DNA from: Anaerolineales bacterium
Lineage (GTDB): Bacteria; Chloroflexota; Anaerolineae; Anaerolineales; Villigracilaceae
Reading direction: 5' to 3'
DNA length: 53,825 bases
NCBI GenBank assembly: GCA_016789305.1
Contig: JAEURJ010000001.1
Coordinates: 1 to 53,825, forward strand
The position numbers and the translations under genes were made by a program. Positions 1 to 8,948 of this stretch are shown here, in pieces. The notes under the pieces were generated by a model that was not told the origin of the DNA, ran no database searches, and was given only the letters and a program-made list of their open reading frames with translations. Each line of letters starts with the position of its first letter. The first letter of the stretch is position 1.

Positions 1-140
1 TATTTTCCGCAAGTTGAAAGTGTTTCGTATCTTGAGCGAGAGGTATCGCAATCGCAGAAAAAGGTTTGCTTTGCGTTTCAACCTGATTGCTGCTATTTAC
101 AACCTCGAACTCAACCACAAATGACTTTTGCAAGAGATCT
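1..140 (+). mobile_element. End of an insertion sequence (IS5-like), cut by the window edge
   Basis: The first about 140 bases hold the 3' end of a transposase gene and a short tail that runs into an ABC ATPase gene on the other strand. The native ATPase reading frame stops matching its family after about residue 108 (around base 141), so the IS boundary is put near 139-141. The tail just inside it, TTTTGCAAGAGATCT at 126-140, is the likely terminal inverted repeat. The other IS end and the target duplication lie outside the window, so the exact boundary is inferred. Confidence 0.7.
2..124 (+). CDS. Transposase, C-terminal 40 residues (IS5-like family)
   Basis: Reading from base 2, an open frame of 40 residues ends with TGA at 122-124. 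It contains the arginine-rich segment RYRNRRKRFALRFNLIA followed by AIYNLEL, which I recognise as the C-terminal end of a common DDE transposase group usually filed under IS5. The catalytic residues would lie upstream, outside the window. The gene runs opposite to the ABC operon it interrupts. The family assignment rests on this short tail alone, so the subgroup is uncertain. Confidence 0.65.
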   Translation: MFRKLKVFRILSERYRNRRKRFALRFNLIAAIYNLELNHK

Positions 141-464
141 ATTTTCGTAGGCAGAAAGCGTTGGCAACAGACCAAACGATTGAAAGACCAATCCGATCTG
201 TTCGCGACGCCACACGGTCAATTCTTCATCGCTCATTTTCATCAGGTCATGCCCGAGCACGAATGCAGAACCGGAGGTGGGTTTGTCCAGCCCGGCCAGG
301 CAATTTAATAAAGTGGTCTTGCCGCTTCCTGAGCGGCCCTTCAATGTGACGAACGAACCGGCTTGCACATTTAAATTGATGCCGCGCAGCGCAGGAATTC
401 CCTCCGTATGAGTCTTCGAAGGATACACACGCCACAGGTCGCGAGTCTCGATTACTGGATTCAT
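111..464 (-). pseudogene. ABC transporter ATPase (MacB/LolD type), truncated by an IS
   Basis: This is the N-terminal part of an ABC efflux ATPase. Walker A (GRSGSGKTT, residues 43-51) and the Q-loop (Q95 in GLVFQ) are present. After residue 108 (LSAYEN) the protein runs nine foreign residues into IS sequence and stops. The signature motif, Walker B and H-loop are missing, so the product (117 residues against about 220-240 normally) cannot hydrolyse ATP. Its ATG at 464 overlaps the stop of the upstream ATPase gene by four bases (ATGA), so it was the last gene of the efflux operon. The rest of the gene presumably lies beyond the IS, outside the window. Confidence 0.85.
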
Positions 465-1474
465 TTCTTCCTCCAGTTCATGATTGTGGATTTGAGAGTC
501 TCAAACATCTTCAGGATTTTCGATGGAACTTGCAGCGCTTCCTCCCGCGGCGATTCCTGCTCGCTGGACGATGAGCCATGTTCTTCGCCATGAGTCTCTC
601 CCGCCGGTGGACGAATGAGAATGCCGTCCTCCGTCATTTCGATCAGCACGCGGCGTTTGATGTGGAATCGATCCAGATATTCCCGCGGAATTTGCAGCCG
701 GCCCGCAGAATCCACAACAGCCAATTCGACGAGGTGATGTTCCTCGCTGTTCTCTTTTTGCACGCGGACCGTTTCACTCGCCAGCTTTCCGTCGCGCACG
801 GCGACGACCCTGTCCACGTGTTTGGCGATGCCCGGGTCATGGCTGACGATCACCATCGTGAGTCCGAGGCGGGTGTTTAAGTCGCGCAACAGATCGTAAA
901 TCGTCTGCGCGGTGACCGTATCCAGTTCGCCTGTGGGTTCATCAGCCAGCAGCAACTGCGGACGATTCGCCAGCGCAATTGCGATGGCCACGCGTTGCTG
1001 TTCGCCGCCGGACATCTCTTCGAGACGATGTCCCTGTCGGTCTGTCAACTTAACCAGATCAAGCAATTCCAGCGCACGTTCACGTGTGGCTTTGCCAACA
1101 TGTCCGGAAAGGGTGAGCGGCAATTCAATATTTTCCACCGCCGTCAAATACGGAATAAGGTTGCGGGAGCCATGCTGCCAGACAAAACCGACTTTTTCCC
1201 GGCGATAGACATCCAACGCACGTTCTGTCAATCGTCCAAGATCTTGTCGGCCGACCAGCGCGCGTCCACCGGTGAGACGGTCCAGCCCGCCAAGCACGTT
1301 CAGCAGTGTCGACTTTCCGCTGCCGCTCGCACCGACCACACCGATTATTTCACCTTCGCGCACGGTGATATCCAGCCCCTGCAAAGCCTGCACTTCCACC
1401 GAAGCGCCGCCATCCTGATTGAGCATGTAGATCTTGACAAGGTTTTCGCAGATGATCAAAGGCTCGGGGTTCAT
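461..1474 (-). CDS. ABC efflux ATPase with a C-terminal AbrB-like domain
   Basis: This is the ATP-hydrolysing subunit of a MacB/LolD-type ABC exporter. All motifs are intact: Walker A GASGSGKST at 48-56, Q100, signature MSGGEQ at 154-159, Walker B LLLADEP at 174-180 and the switch H212. The ATPase ends near residue 235. It is followed by about 100 extra residues. Residues 249-290 (VVDSAGRLQIPREYL, then RRVLIEM and GILIRPP) look like a SpoVT/AbrB swapped-hairpin domain, and the remaining tail is charged. The ATG lies directly at the stop of the large permease gene, and the stop overlaps the next ATPase by ATGA. It could therefore be a dimerising or DNA-binding ATPase. The domain call is from pattern only. 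Confidence 0.88.
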   Translation of the reverse strand: MNPEPLIICENLVKIYMLNQDGGASVEVQALQGLDITVREGEIIGVVGASGSGKSTLLNVLGGLDRLTGGRALVGRQDLGRLTERALDVYRREKVGFVWQHGSRNLIPYLTAVENIELPLTLSGHVGKATRERALELLDLVKLTDRQGHRLEEMSGGEQQRVAIAIALANRPQLLLADEPTGELDTVTAQTIYDLLRDLNTRLGLTMVIVSHDPGIAKHVDRVVAVRDGKLASETVRVQKENSEEHHLVELAVVDSAGRLQIPREYLDRFHIKRRVLIEMTEDGILIRPPAGETHGEEHGSSSSEQESPREEALQVPSKILKMFETLKSTIMNWRKK

Positions 1475-4386
1475 TATGTTGTCTCCCCGAGTTTGATCGC
1501 CTGGAATATCTTCATGCGCACAAGCAGGGAGGATAGGGCGCTCAACGCTACGAGGAACAAGGCAATAAACAGAATATAGATTTCGACGATGGAACCCCAG
1601 GCAATCTCAATTTGAAATGGCGGATATTGTGACTGTGCGCTTGCGCCGATCTGCAGGAATGGAATGAACAAGCGGCTGGCGAGGATCCCTAGTGCAGTGC
1701 CTGCCCCAATGCCAAGCAATACGAGGAATGCCAGTTCCGCCGCCAATAGTGATTTCATTTGTTGAATGGATAAACCGATCGCACGCAGCATGCCCATTTC
1801 GATGAAGCGCCTGCGGAAGGAGAACAGTGCATACAACAGGAAGCCAAGTACGGTCAGTAAAGCAGATGCGATAAAACCCACAGACAATAAACCGAACAAG
1901 CCCTGTCTTTCGGGTCTCGCCTGTTCGGCGCGGATGTTTAGATCAGCCGAGGACCATTCCTTGACGATGGTGTTCAAGCCATCCGGTACCAGCTTGGATT
2001 GGTCAGCTTGTTGATCGAGCAAAATGCTGTATCCGCGCACGGCATAGGTGATGGCTTCAGGGTCGGCTCTATTCGTGGTTCCCAGCCATACTTCGTGCGG
2101 ATATTCCGCACCTGCCTGTAAATAAAACTCATCGAGATTGCCCACGATCATTGTCCCGTTTTCAGGATACCAGGTGGGGAACAGGTCGAAGGCACCGACG
2201 ATTTTTGTTTCAAAGGGAATCGATTCGCCAGCCACACCGGTGGTGATCCCAAGTGTGAGCTTGTCTCCAACTTTTAGTTTCTTTTTTTCGAGCAGATCGG
2301 TTGGCACCAGCACACCCCGTGGATCGGACGCCAGTTGATTCATCAATACGCCAAGTTGCTCGGAGGCAAAATCGCGCTGCCAATAGGCAGTGGCGGGAAA
2401 GCCAAGCCTGTCAATGCCGAGAAAACTGCCTTCGATGGGACCGCCCAAGGTGAATGCGGAAAATTTGTAGCGTCCCACGCGTGTGGCGGATTCGACGCCG
2501 GGGACAGTCAAGTGATCTTCCACAGGACTAAATACGAACGTGGGTGAGTCGCTGTCTTCGCTGAAGGTCGTGCCGTATTCCATCAGGCTCATGTCTGCGC
2601 CGGTTTGGTAATGCATTTGTTTATCGAGCTGGCTGTCCAAGGTGCGGGCGAGGGATGCGGTGAAGGCGGAGAGTCCCAGAGTCAATACCAATAGGATCAG
2701 CGGAGCCGTATAAAAGGCGGGTGTACGTTCCAAATAACGTGCTGCCATTAACAGGCCAACGCTTTTGGTGGGACGCAGTATCCAGGAGATGAATTCCATG
2801 AAACGTGGAACAAGCCGCAGCGTAAAAAGAGCGACGGCGAAAATTCCCAGGGCAGGAACCAGCAGTAAAAGTGGATTCTGCAGCGGATCCAGAGTCGTCT
2901 CCGATCCACTTAAAACTTGTTTGCTTTGCTGTGTCAACTGCCACAATCCATAGCCGGTTGGAAAAAGCAAAAAAACATCAAGCCAGTATTTCTGCCACCA
3001 TGGAATGCGGAACGAACGCGCACGTTCCTGTTTGTAGGTGACGACTGTATTTTCCGCCGCGCCGATGGTGGGGAGCAGAACCTGAATGATCAAAATGATC
3101 GCGATGCCAAACAACCCGTAGCCGAGAATTTGCGGGGTCAGGCTGACGCGTAATCCGCCCGCCGCGCTGAAATCCAGGAAACTGCGCGCCTTGCCGATCG
3201 AATGTGTGATCCAAATGCCGAGTCCGATTCCGCCGACTAATGCCACTGCGCCGAGCAGGATTCCCTGCAGCAGGGAAATTTCTATGACCTGCAATGCACT
3301 CGCGCCACGGCTGCGCAGGATCGCCATTTCGCCGCGCTGCTGCCCCACGAACAAGCCCGCCACCAAACCGATGAAGGCGAGAATCAAACTTAAGATGGGC
3401 ACACTGAAGGCCAGCAAAAGATAGGTCAGTTTTGGCGCATTGCTTTGGTAACGGGCCAGCGCTTCGAGCGGGGATGCCGTCAGGGTGGTATCTGCAAGCA
3501 AAGTGTTCGCGGTATTTTCAATGGAGCGAATTCGTTCCTGCAGGGAGGTGACATCCCCCGCATGAAGTGACGATCCATCGGCGATGATGCTCCAGGTGGA
3601 ACTGCGCAGTTCGTCGATGACTTTGTCGCTGATGACTCCCTGATAAGATTCCTCGTGCACAAGCAGCCAGTTGCCGCTTGTAGCGCTCCAATACGGTGCT
3701 GTGGGATCGACTGCCCGCCACAAGCCAACGATGACAATCGGGATCGGCCCCTTATCTGTGCGTAACGAATATGTATCGCCGACTTGTACGCCAAACTCAG
3801 CTGCAAGAATTTCGTTTGCCATCGCTTCGATGGAGTCTCCATTACGAAGCAGGGAGATAAACGGCTGTGGTGTGATCCCGGTCACAACGATGATCGTATT
3901 CTCCATCGGTGTGATGAAGGCCAGGTTTGCAGTGGTCAATGCGTATTGCGTGCCGGAATTGTTTGGGTCGCGCGGCGGATACATGTAGTAGCCATCGGTT
4001 CGGAAGCGGCGGACGACTTGCAGGATGGGGAGATTGATCGTTCGCAAAGCGCCTTTGGAAAGATACTCATCCACCTCAACGACATTCTTCCATTGCGGAC
4101 TGTCCTTGCCCGCTGCTTTTTGTTCGAACACAAAAGAGAGCGGAGCGTAGTCCGCGGGTTTTTGATTTAACTCCAGCTCGCGACCGGCCAGCAATTCCTC
4201 GCGTAGTAAACGGAAGTAGGTCGCATCCGCATACAGCGGCACACTCAGGATGAATCCCGATGCGATCATCAACCCGGCGATCGAGGCCAGGCTGAGGAAT
4301 CGCTGTGTGAGCAGGCGCTTAAAGGCAATGCCTGCTGTTGCCCAGACCTGCAGCGCGATGGAAGTCAAACGCGAAACGAAATTCAT
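1474..4386 (-). CDS. Large FtsX/MacB-type ABC permease
   Basis: This 970-residue protein is a double-length permease of the MacB/FtsX (type VII) class, which couples ATP hydrolysis in the cytoplasm to movements of extracytoplasmic domains. One membrane segment lies near residues 25-50 and is followed by a large outside domain (about 55-315). A three-segment FtsX bundle follows, with the telltale MAILRSRGAS loop near residue 360. Further segments, a second extracytoplasmic domain and a second FtsX bundle with the loop MGMLRAIGLS near 860 complete the protein. Two fused permease halves explain the length. Its ATG overlaps the adaptor gene stop by four bases (ATGA), indicating translational coupling. 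The exported substrate is unknown; lipids, peptides or drugs are all possible. Confidence 0.85.
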   Translation of the reverse strand: MNFVSRLTSIALQVWATAGIAFKRLLTQRFLSLASIAGLMIASGFILSVPLYADATYFRLLREELLAGRELELNQKPADYAPLSFVFEQKAAGKDSPQWKNVVEVDEYLSKGALRTINLPILQVVRRFRTDGYYMYPPRDPNNSGTQYALTTANLAFITPMENTIIVVTGITPQPFISLLRNGDSIEAMANEILAAEFGVQVGDTYSLRTDKGPIPIVIVGLWRAVDPTAPYWSATSGNWLLVHEESYQGVISDKVIDELRSSTWSIIADGSSLHAGDVTSLQERIRSIENTANTLLADTTLTASPLEALARYQSNAPKLTYLLLAFSVPILSLILAFIGLVAGLFVGQQRGEMAILRSRGASALQVIEISLLQGILLGAVALVGGIGLGIWITHSIGKARSFLDFSAAGGLRVSLTPQILGYGLFGIAIILIIQVLLPTIGAAENTVVTYKQERARSFRIPWWQKYWLDVFLLFPTGYGLWQLTQQSKQVLSGSETTLDPLQNPLLLLVPALGIFAVALFTLRLVPRFMEFISWILRPTKSVGLLMAARYLERTPAFYTAPLILLVLTLGLSAFTASLARTLDSQLDKQMHYQTGADMSLMEYGTTFSEDSDSPTFVFSPVEDHLTVPGVESATRVGRYKFSAFTLGGPIEGSFLGIDRLGFPATAYWQRDFASEQLGVLMNQLASDPRGVLVPTDLLEKKKLKVGDKLTLGITTGVAGESIPFETKIVGAFDLFPTWYPENGTMIVGNLDEFYLQAGAEYPHEVWLGTTNRADPEAITYAVRGYSILLDQQADQSKLVPDGLNTIVKEWSSADLNIRAEQARPERQGLFGLLSVGFIASALLTVLGFLLYALFSFRRRFIEMGMLRAIGLSIQQMKSLLAAELAFLVLLGIGAGTALGILASRLFIPFLQIGASAQSQYPPFQIEIAWGSIVEIYILFIALFLVALSALSSLLVRMKIFQAIKLGETT

Positions 4387-5468
4387 GGTCCGACAACAAC
4401 CTGACCTTCATTGAGCCCTGAAACGATTTCCACCATATCGCGTGTTTCGAGGCCGATCTCCACATCCACGCGTTTTGGCCCACTCTCACTGTTGATGATC
4501 ACAAATGTTCTTCCGCCGGCATTGCGGATCGCATCCGGTGGGAGCCAGATGACATCCTGTTTGCTCGCGAGTTGAATCGTTACCGTGACTTTATCGCCCA
4601 GTTGATATGTTTCCGCTGACGGCGGCACATCCAATACCACGTGAATTTCCTTTTCATCGCTCGAACCGGTTCCGTATGGAGAGGGTAGCTGGCGGATCGT
4701 TCCCGTCAACTTGACCTCGGTCTTTGCATCCAATGTCACTGTGACCGGCATGCCCTCGAACATTTCCTTCACCTGTTCATCGCCATTGATCGGATCCAGA
4801 TCCGCGATGATCTCGAGTTGATTGGGATCGCCCAACACGAAGGCCGGGGTGGAAGAAGTAACATTCCGCCCCACGCCGACCCGAGAAATGATCGTGCCAT
4901 TCTCCGGGGCAAACGCCTGCGCCTTGGCCACCTGCGCATCCAATTCATCTGCTGCGGGGGAGTTTGGGTCGATGCCAAGTTGGGTGAGTGTTTCATCGAG
5001 TTCCATCCTGGCAAGCTCCACTTCCAATTCCTGGATCTTGACCTCTTGCGTCGACCCGCCGCGGGATTTGAGTTGTTCCAATTGCAGTGTGGCAATTTCA
5101 AGTTTGATCTGGGCGCGCCGCAGGGTGTGTTGTGTTTCCTGCGAACTCGCCCGCAGGTCGCGTGCTTCCGCCAACTCGCCAAGCAGCTGGTCTTTCTCCA
5201 CAACATCGTTGACATTTACGTACACCTCACTCACCTGTCCGTTCATCTGAAAATAAACGGTATACAACGCCAATGGTGAAACATGCCCGCTGAGTTTTGC
5301 TTCCACCGTGATATCACCGCGTTGTGCGGTGAAAGTCTCTTTGACCGGGGTAGGGTAGGGTGTAGGTGTTGACTCGCCGCCAATGGATTGAGTCCCGCAC
5401 GCAGCGAGCAGGATGGTGAATACAACGAATAAGATTGACAGTTTCTTTATCATGCTCGAATTGGTCAT
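4383..5468 (-). CDS. HlyD/RND-type periplasmic adaptor lipoprotein of the ABC efflux system
   Basis: This is a membrane-fusion (adaptor) protein that links the ABC permease to the extracellular side. The N-terminus has a hydrophobic stretch ending in the lipobox LAAC (C24), so it is a lipoprotein. A lipoyl/barrel-sandwich half (KLSGHVSPL region) is followed by a coiled coil of about 70 residues rich in E, L and Q (about 95-170). Then come the second half (ENGTIISRVGVG), a beta-barrel domain and a membrane-proximal domain. The ATG at 5468 overlaps the GH3 stop (ATGA); an internal ATG five codons later is an alternative start. Linkage to GH3 places efflux and glycoside degradation in one transcript, though the functional reason is not visible. 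Confidence 0.85.
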   Translation of the reverse strand: MTNSSMIKKLSILFVVFTILLAACGTQSIGGESTPTPYPTPVKETFTAQRGDITVEAKLSGHVSPLALYTVYFQMNGQVSEVYVNVNDVVEKDQLLGELAEARDLRASSQETQHTLRRAQIKLEIATLQLEQLKSRGGSTQEVKIQELEVELARMELDETLTQLGIDPNSPAADELDAQVAKAQAFAPENGTIISRVGVGRNVTSSTPAFVLGDPNQLEIIADLDPINGDEQVKEMFEGMPVTVTLDAKTEVKLTGTIRQLPSPYGTGSSDEKEIHVVLDVPPSAETYQLGDKVTVTIQLASKQDVIWLPPDAIRNAGGRTFVIINSESGPKRVDVEIGLETRDMVEIVSGLNEGQVVVGP

Positions 5469-8110
5469 TTAACTTTCGCCAGCTCACTTCCAATTTCATC
5501 AACCAATTGTTGCGGTACAAAGTTCGGATGGTTGTTTGCAATTTGTTCGATCGTCATATGTACCGCCATGCTCATATCGGCCATCAGGAGAAAGCCGCCA
5601 ACATATTTGGTGAGAATGGCACGCCCGTCCGGATCGTCCATCAAAGCCTGGATGGTGAGACCGGTGTGCAGGCGGGTCGCGCGTGGCTCGGGCAAAAGCG
5701 TGACCTTTCCGCTCGCTCTTAAGTCGCGGCTGGATGCGCCTGCGAGCAGTTCGAACTCACCCGGTTCAACCGCCCATGCGTTTTTGTTCGTGTCGAAATA
5801 CCAGAAGGCTTCACGATCCAGCGTGAATGAAACGGTTTTGGTCTGCTTCGGTTTGAGTTCCACTTTTTGGAACGCCTTCAATTCCTTTTCCGGGCGGGCA
5901 AACAGCGATTGCACATCGCGGACATAGAGCTGAACAATTTCCTTGCCGGCCACTTTGCCGGTGTTGGTCACATCCACTTTCACGGTGACGGTCTTGTCCG
6001 GCGTGATGGATTTTTCGCTCACGCGCAGGTTGCCATATTTGAATTTTGTATAGGAAAGCCCGTGCCCGAACGGGAAGAGGGGAGTGACATCCTTCTTATC
6101 GTAATAACGATAGCCGACGAAGATTCCCTCACCATAGCGGACTTTTCCATTTTCGCCGGGATAGTTGATGTACGCCGGGTTGTCCTCCAAACGAACAGGG
6201 AAGGTGGTCGGTAATTTCCCGGATGGGCTTTCATCACCGAATAAAATATCGGCGAGCGCATTGCCTTGTTCCTGGCCGTCGTACCAGAGTTGAAGCACGG
6301 CGGGAACATCATCGATCCACGGCATTTCCACTGGAGAGCCGACGTTGACGGCAACGATCGTATTCTTGTTGGCCTTCGCGATCTTCCTGATCAATTCATT
6401 TTGCTGGCCGGGTAATTTCATATCTACGCGGTCCGCGCCTTCGGTTTCCCATTCACCGTTCAGGCTTGCGACCACCACCACCACATCGGCCTTCTTCGCA
6501 AGTTTTACCGCTTCTGCAATCGTATCTTTCGGCTGGGGAGGTTGATGTCCCAACCCAACGGAACGCCAGCGTGGATTGCCTTTCCAGTAATATTCCACCT
6601 TGATGGCGTAGCGTTTACCGCCTTCAAGTTTCAACTCCTTTGTTACCTGCCTGCCCATATCCGCATCGGAGGAATGGTCAACGACCACCTTGCCATCGAG
6701 AAATAGCTTGCACCAACCCACGGAGGAAAGAGCCAATGTATGAATTCCCGATTCTTTCGGCGTGAAGAATCCTTCCAGGCGCATCGAGAAGGATTCCTGA
6801 TTTGCATTCGGCACCGAATGGTCGAACCATCCATGTTGAACTTGTTGGGTTACTTCAGAATAAACCACAGGGTCGGAAAACTCGGTTCCGTTGAAAATGC
6901 TGAGGTTAAGTCCGAGGCGGCCGTCTTCAGTGGATAACGTCTCGGGTTCGGGAGCAGGCAGATTTTTGTGGATGAAACAACCGGGTGCGTAATCCACTTT
7001 TACTTTTTTGCCCGCGCGATTCCTGATGCCTTCCAAGGGAGTGATCACATAATGAGGCGTGACCGATGAACTTCCACCACCGAGAATTTGCGCCCTGTTT
7101 GCATACGGCCCGATGACCGCGATTGACTTGACCTTTTTAAGTGGAAGCAAATCCTTGTTGTTTTTGAGGAGGACAATCGCTTCTCTTCCGGCCTCGCGCA
7201 TGATCCTGCGATGCTCCGGCTTGTTCTCTCCCCGTTCCGGTTTCAATTCTGGTTTGTCGAAGAGACCGGCTTTTTCCAACACACCAAGCATACGGCGGAC
7301 TTTATCATCAAGCATTTCCTCGGTTAATGGGCCGTCATCGAGCGCGCGCTTGACATGTTCTTCCGACATCCAACGTGCCTTGCCGGGCATTTCCATGTCG
7401 AGACCGCCGCCGGGGGTTTCTTTATCGTAGGTGCCGAACCAGTCAGACATGACAATGCCTTTGTAACCCCATTCGCCTTTGAGGATATCCAACAGCGTGT
7501 GATTGTTCTCCGCTGCATATGTTCCATTGACTCGATTGTATGCAGACATCACCGCCCACGGATCCGATTTGCGAATGGCAAGACGGAACGGTTCGAGATA
7601 AATTTCACGCAGTGTGCGCTCATCGACTTCGGAACTCATCGAGAAACGTTCGAACTCCTGATCGTTGGCCACGAAATGTTTGATGCAGGCCCCCTTGCCT
7701 TTATCTTGAATCCCTTTGATATAGGCAGCAGCCATCATGCCGCTGAGGAATGGATCTTCCGAATAACATTCGAAGTTGCGGCCTGCGATGGGAGTACGAT
7801 GAATGTTGACAGTGGGCGCGAGCAAAATGTGCGAAGACTTGGCTTCCAATTCGTCGGCGAGAACATTGCCCACTTTTTCAACGAGATCTGGATTCCATGT
7901 CGCGCCGAGGGCAATTCCAACGGGAGTCGCAACTGATGGGGAGGACATGCTGCCCCATGCGCCGCGTGCGCCGTTGGGTCCATCGGTCACTTTGAATTGT
8001 GGAATTCCCACGCGTGAAACGGCTACGCTGTGCCACAGATCCGCACCGGCGAGCATGGATATTTTTTCCTCGATGGTCATTTGCGCAAGAAGATCGTTGA
8101 TACGGGACAT
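5465..8110 (-). CDS. Glycoside hydrolase family 3 beta-glucosidase with PA14 domain
   Basis: This is a cytoplasmic GH3 enzyme of 881 residues with no signal peptide. It probably releases glucose or a related sugar from beta-linked oligosaccharides. The TIM barrel carries DGPNGARG (43-50), the conserved KHFVAND (144-150) and the nucleophile D223 in MSDWFG. A PA14 insert lies at about 385-530 (GFFTPKESGIHTLAL region), followed by the alpha/beta sandwich and a fibronectin-III-like C-terminal domain. The KHFVAND motif is of the glucosidase type; the NagZ type has KHFPGHGD. The ATG at 8110 is chosen because AAGGAGA stands 6-12 bases upstream; a start at 8137 would lack this. It lies 10 bases after the deacetylase gene stop. 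Confidence 0.93.
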   Translation of the reverse strand: MSRINDLLAQMTIEEKISMLAGADLWHSVAVSRVGIPQFKVTDGPNGARGAWGSMSSPSVATPVGIALGATWNPDLVEKVGNVLADELEAKSSHILLAPTVNIHRTPIAGRNFECYSEDPFLSGMMAAAYIKGIQDKGKGACIKHFVANDQEFERFSMSSEVDERTLREIYLEPFRLAIRKSDPWAVMSAYNRVNGTYAAENNHTLLDILKGEWGYKGIVMSDWFGTYDKETPGGGLDMEMPGKARWMSEEHVKRALDDGPLTEEMLDDKVRRMLGVLEKAGLFDKPELKPERGENKPEHRRIMREAGREAIVLLKNNKDLLPLKKVKSIAVIGPYANRAQILGGGSSSVTPHYVITPLEGIRNRAGKKVKVDYAPGCFIHKNLPAPEPETLSTEDGRLGLNLSIFNGTEFSDPVVYSEVTQQVQHGWFDHSVPNANQESFSMRLEGFFTPKESGIHTLALSSVGWCKLFLDGKVVVDHSSDADMGRQVTKELKLEGGKRYAIKVEYYWKGNPRWRSVGLGHQPPQPKDTIAEAVKLAKKADVVVVVASLNGEWETEGADRVDMKLPGQQNELIRKIAKANKNTIVAVNVGSPVEMPWIDDVPAVLQLWYDGQEQGNALADILFGDESPSGKLPTTFPVRLEDNPAYINYPGENGKVRYGEGIFVGYRYYDKKDVTPLFPFGHGLSYTKFKYGNLRVSEKSITPDKTVTVKVDVTNTGKVAGKEIVQLYVRDVQSLFARPEKELKAFQKVELKPKQTKTVSFTLDREAFWYFDTNKNAWAVEPGEFELLAGASSRDLRASGKVTLLPEPRATRLHTGLTIQALMDDPDGRAILTKYVGGFLLMADMSMAVHMTIEQIANNHPNFVPQQLVDEIGSELAKVK

Positions 8111-8120
8111 GGGGTTCTCC

Positions 8121-8948
8121 TTATTTAATGTCAGCAAAGCTGATCAATTGAATTCCGTTTTTTTGAATTTCCTGCAGAATGGCAGGGTCGGTCAGCACTT
8201 CCAACTCGGTCTCGCGCTGCTTGGCATAGGAAGATGCGTTTAGCAGGATCGGGTCGGTATATCCGGGGTGGCACATGATCTCATACGTGCCATTGCCCAT
8301 TTCATCGAATATTCTTTTTAGTTCATCACGCGTGGCGAGGTCGTCATAAAAGCTGGCGAAGAAGGCGTCCGGTCTGCGCGGGTTGAATTCATTCAATAAC
8401 CTGGGTGCATATTCCTTGATCGGGCCGATCAATTCGGTGGGCAGCCCGGCCATGTCGTCACTGCCATAAACGTTTGGCAGACGAATGCCGCAGTCAAATT
8501 CTTTTGCAAGTTCCAGCATGGCGCGGAACAATGCGGGACTGAAATAGGATGTGTGGTGATGCGAATCCAGGTGGGTCGGTTTTTTATCTGCAGCTTTAAG
8601 GAACGCTTCAATCTGTGCGCGCCATTCGGCTTGTACTTCATTCACGTCGATGCTGTTGATGCGTTCGATCAGGACCGGGAGTTTAAGGAAATTCCCCTTT
8701 TCATCGGTGATGGATTTAACCGCTTCGCGCTTAAGCAGGGGGCCGTCTGCGGTGAGCACCAGGTGGACTCCCAGCCCAAGCTTCGGCGTCTCGCGCATGG
8801 CGATGGCAATATCCGCTGCGGTGGTGGGAATGTTCATCATGCAGGTGGTGGAGGTCACCACGCCGCGCAAATGTGACTCGCGGATTCCGCGCGAAACTTC
8901 CGGCGTTCTTCCGTAGTCATCGGAATTAATGATCAATCGTTTAGGCAC
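8121..8948 (-). CDS. ChbG/HpnK (YdjC) family carbohydrate deacetylase
   Basis: YdjC-family enzymes remove an N-acetyl group from sugars; ChbG of E. coli acts on chitooligosaccharides. The metal-binding motif SDDYG is near residues 9-13, followed by TSTTCMMN, and the second metal motif HLDSHHHTS is at about 126-134. The C-terminus has the EIMCHPGY motif. A start at 8954 would be a TTG touching the Shine-Dalgarno sequence. The GTG at 8948 has AGGAG six bases upstream and is preferred, giving 275 residues. The gene overlaps the GH5-like gene by 8 bases and precedes GH3. With GH18, GH4 and a GlcNAc-kinase-like gene nearby, an aminosugar substrate is likely, but the sequence does not prove it. Confidence 0.88.
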   Translation of the reverse strand: MPKRLIINSDDYGRTPEVSRGIRESHLRGVVTSTTCMMNIPTTAADIAIAMRETPKLGLGVHLVLTADGPLLKREAVKSITDEKGNFLKLPVLIERINSIDVNEVQAEWRAQIEAFLKAADKKPTHLDSHHHTSYFSPALFRAMLELAKEFDCGIRLPNVYGSDDMAGLPTELIGPIKEYAPRLLNEFNPRRPDAFFASFYDDLATRDELKRIFDEMGNGTYEIMCHPGYTDPILLNASSYAKQRETELEVLTDPAILQEIQKNGIQLISFADIK

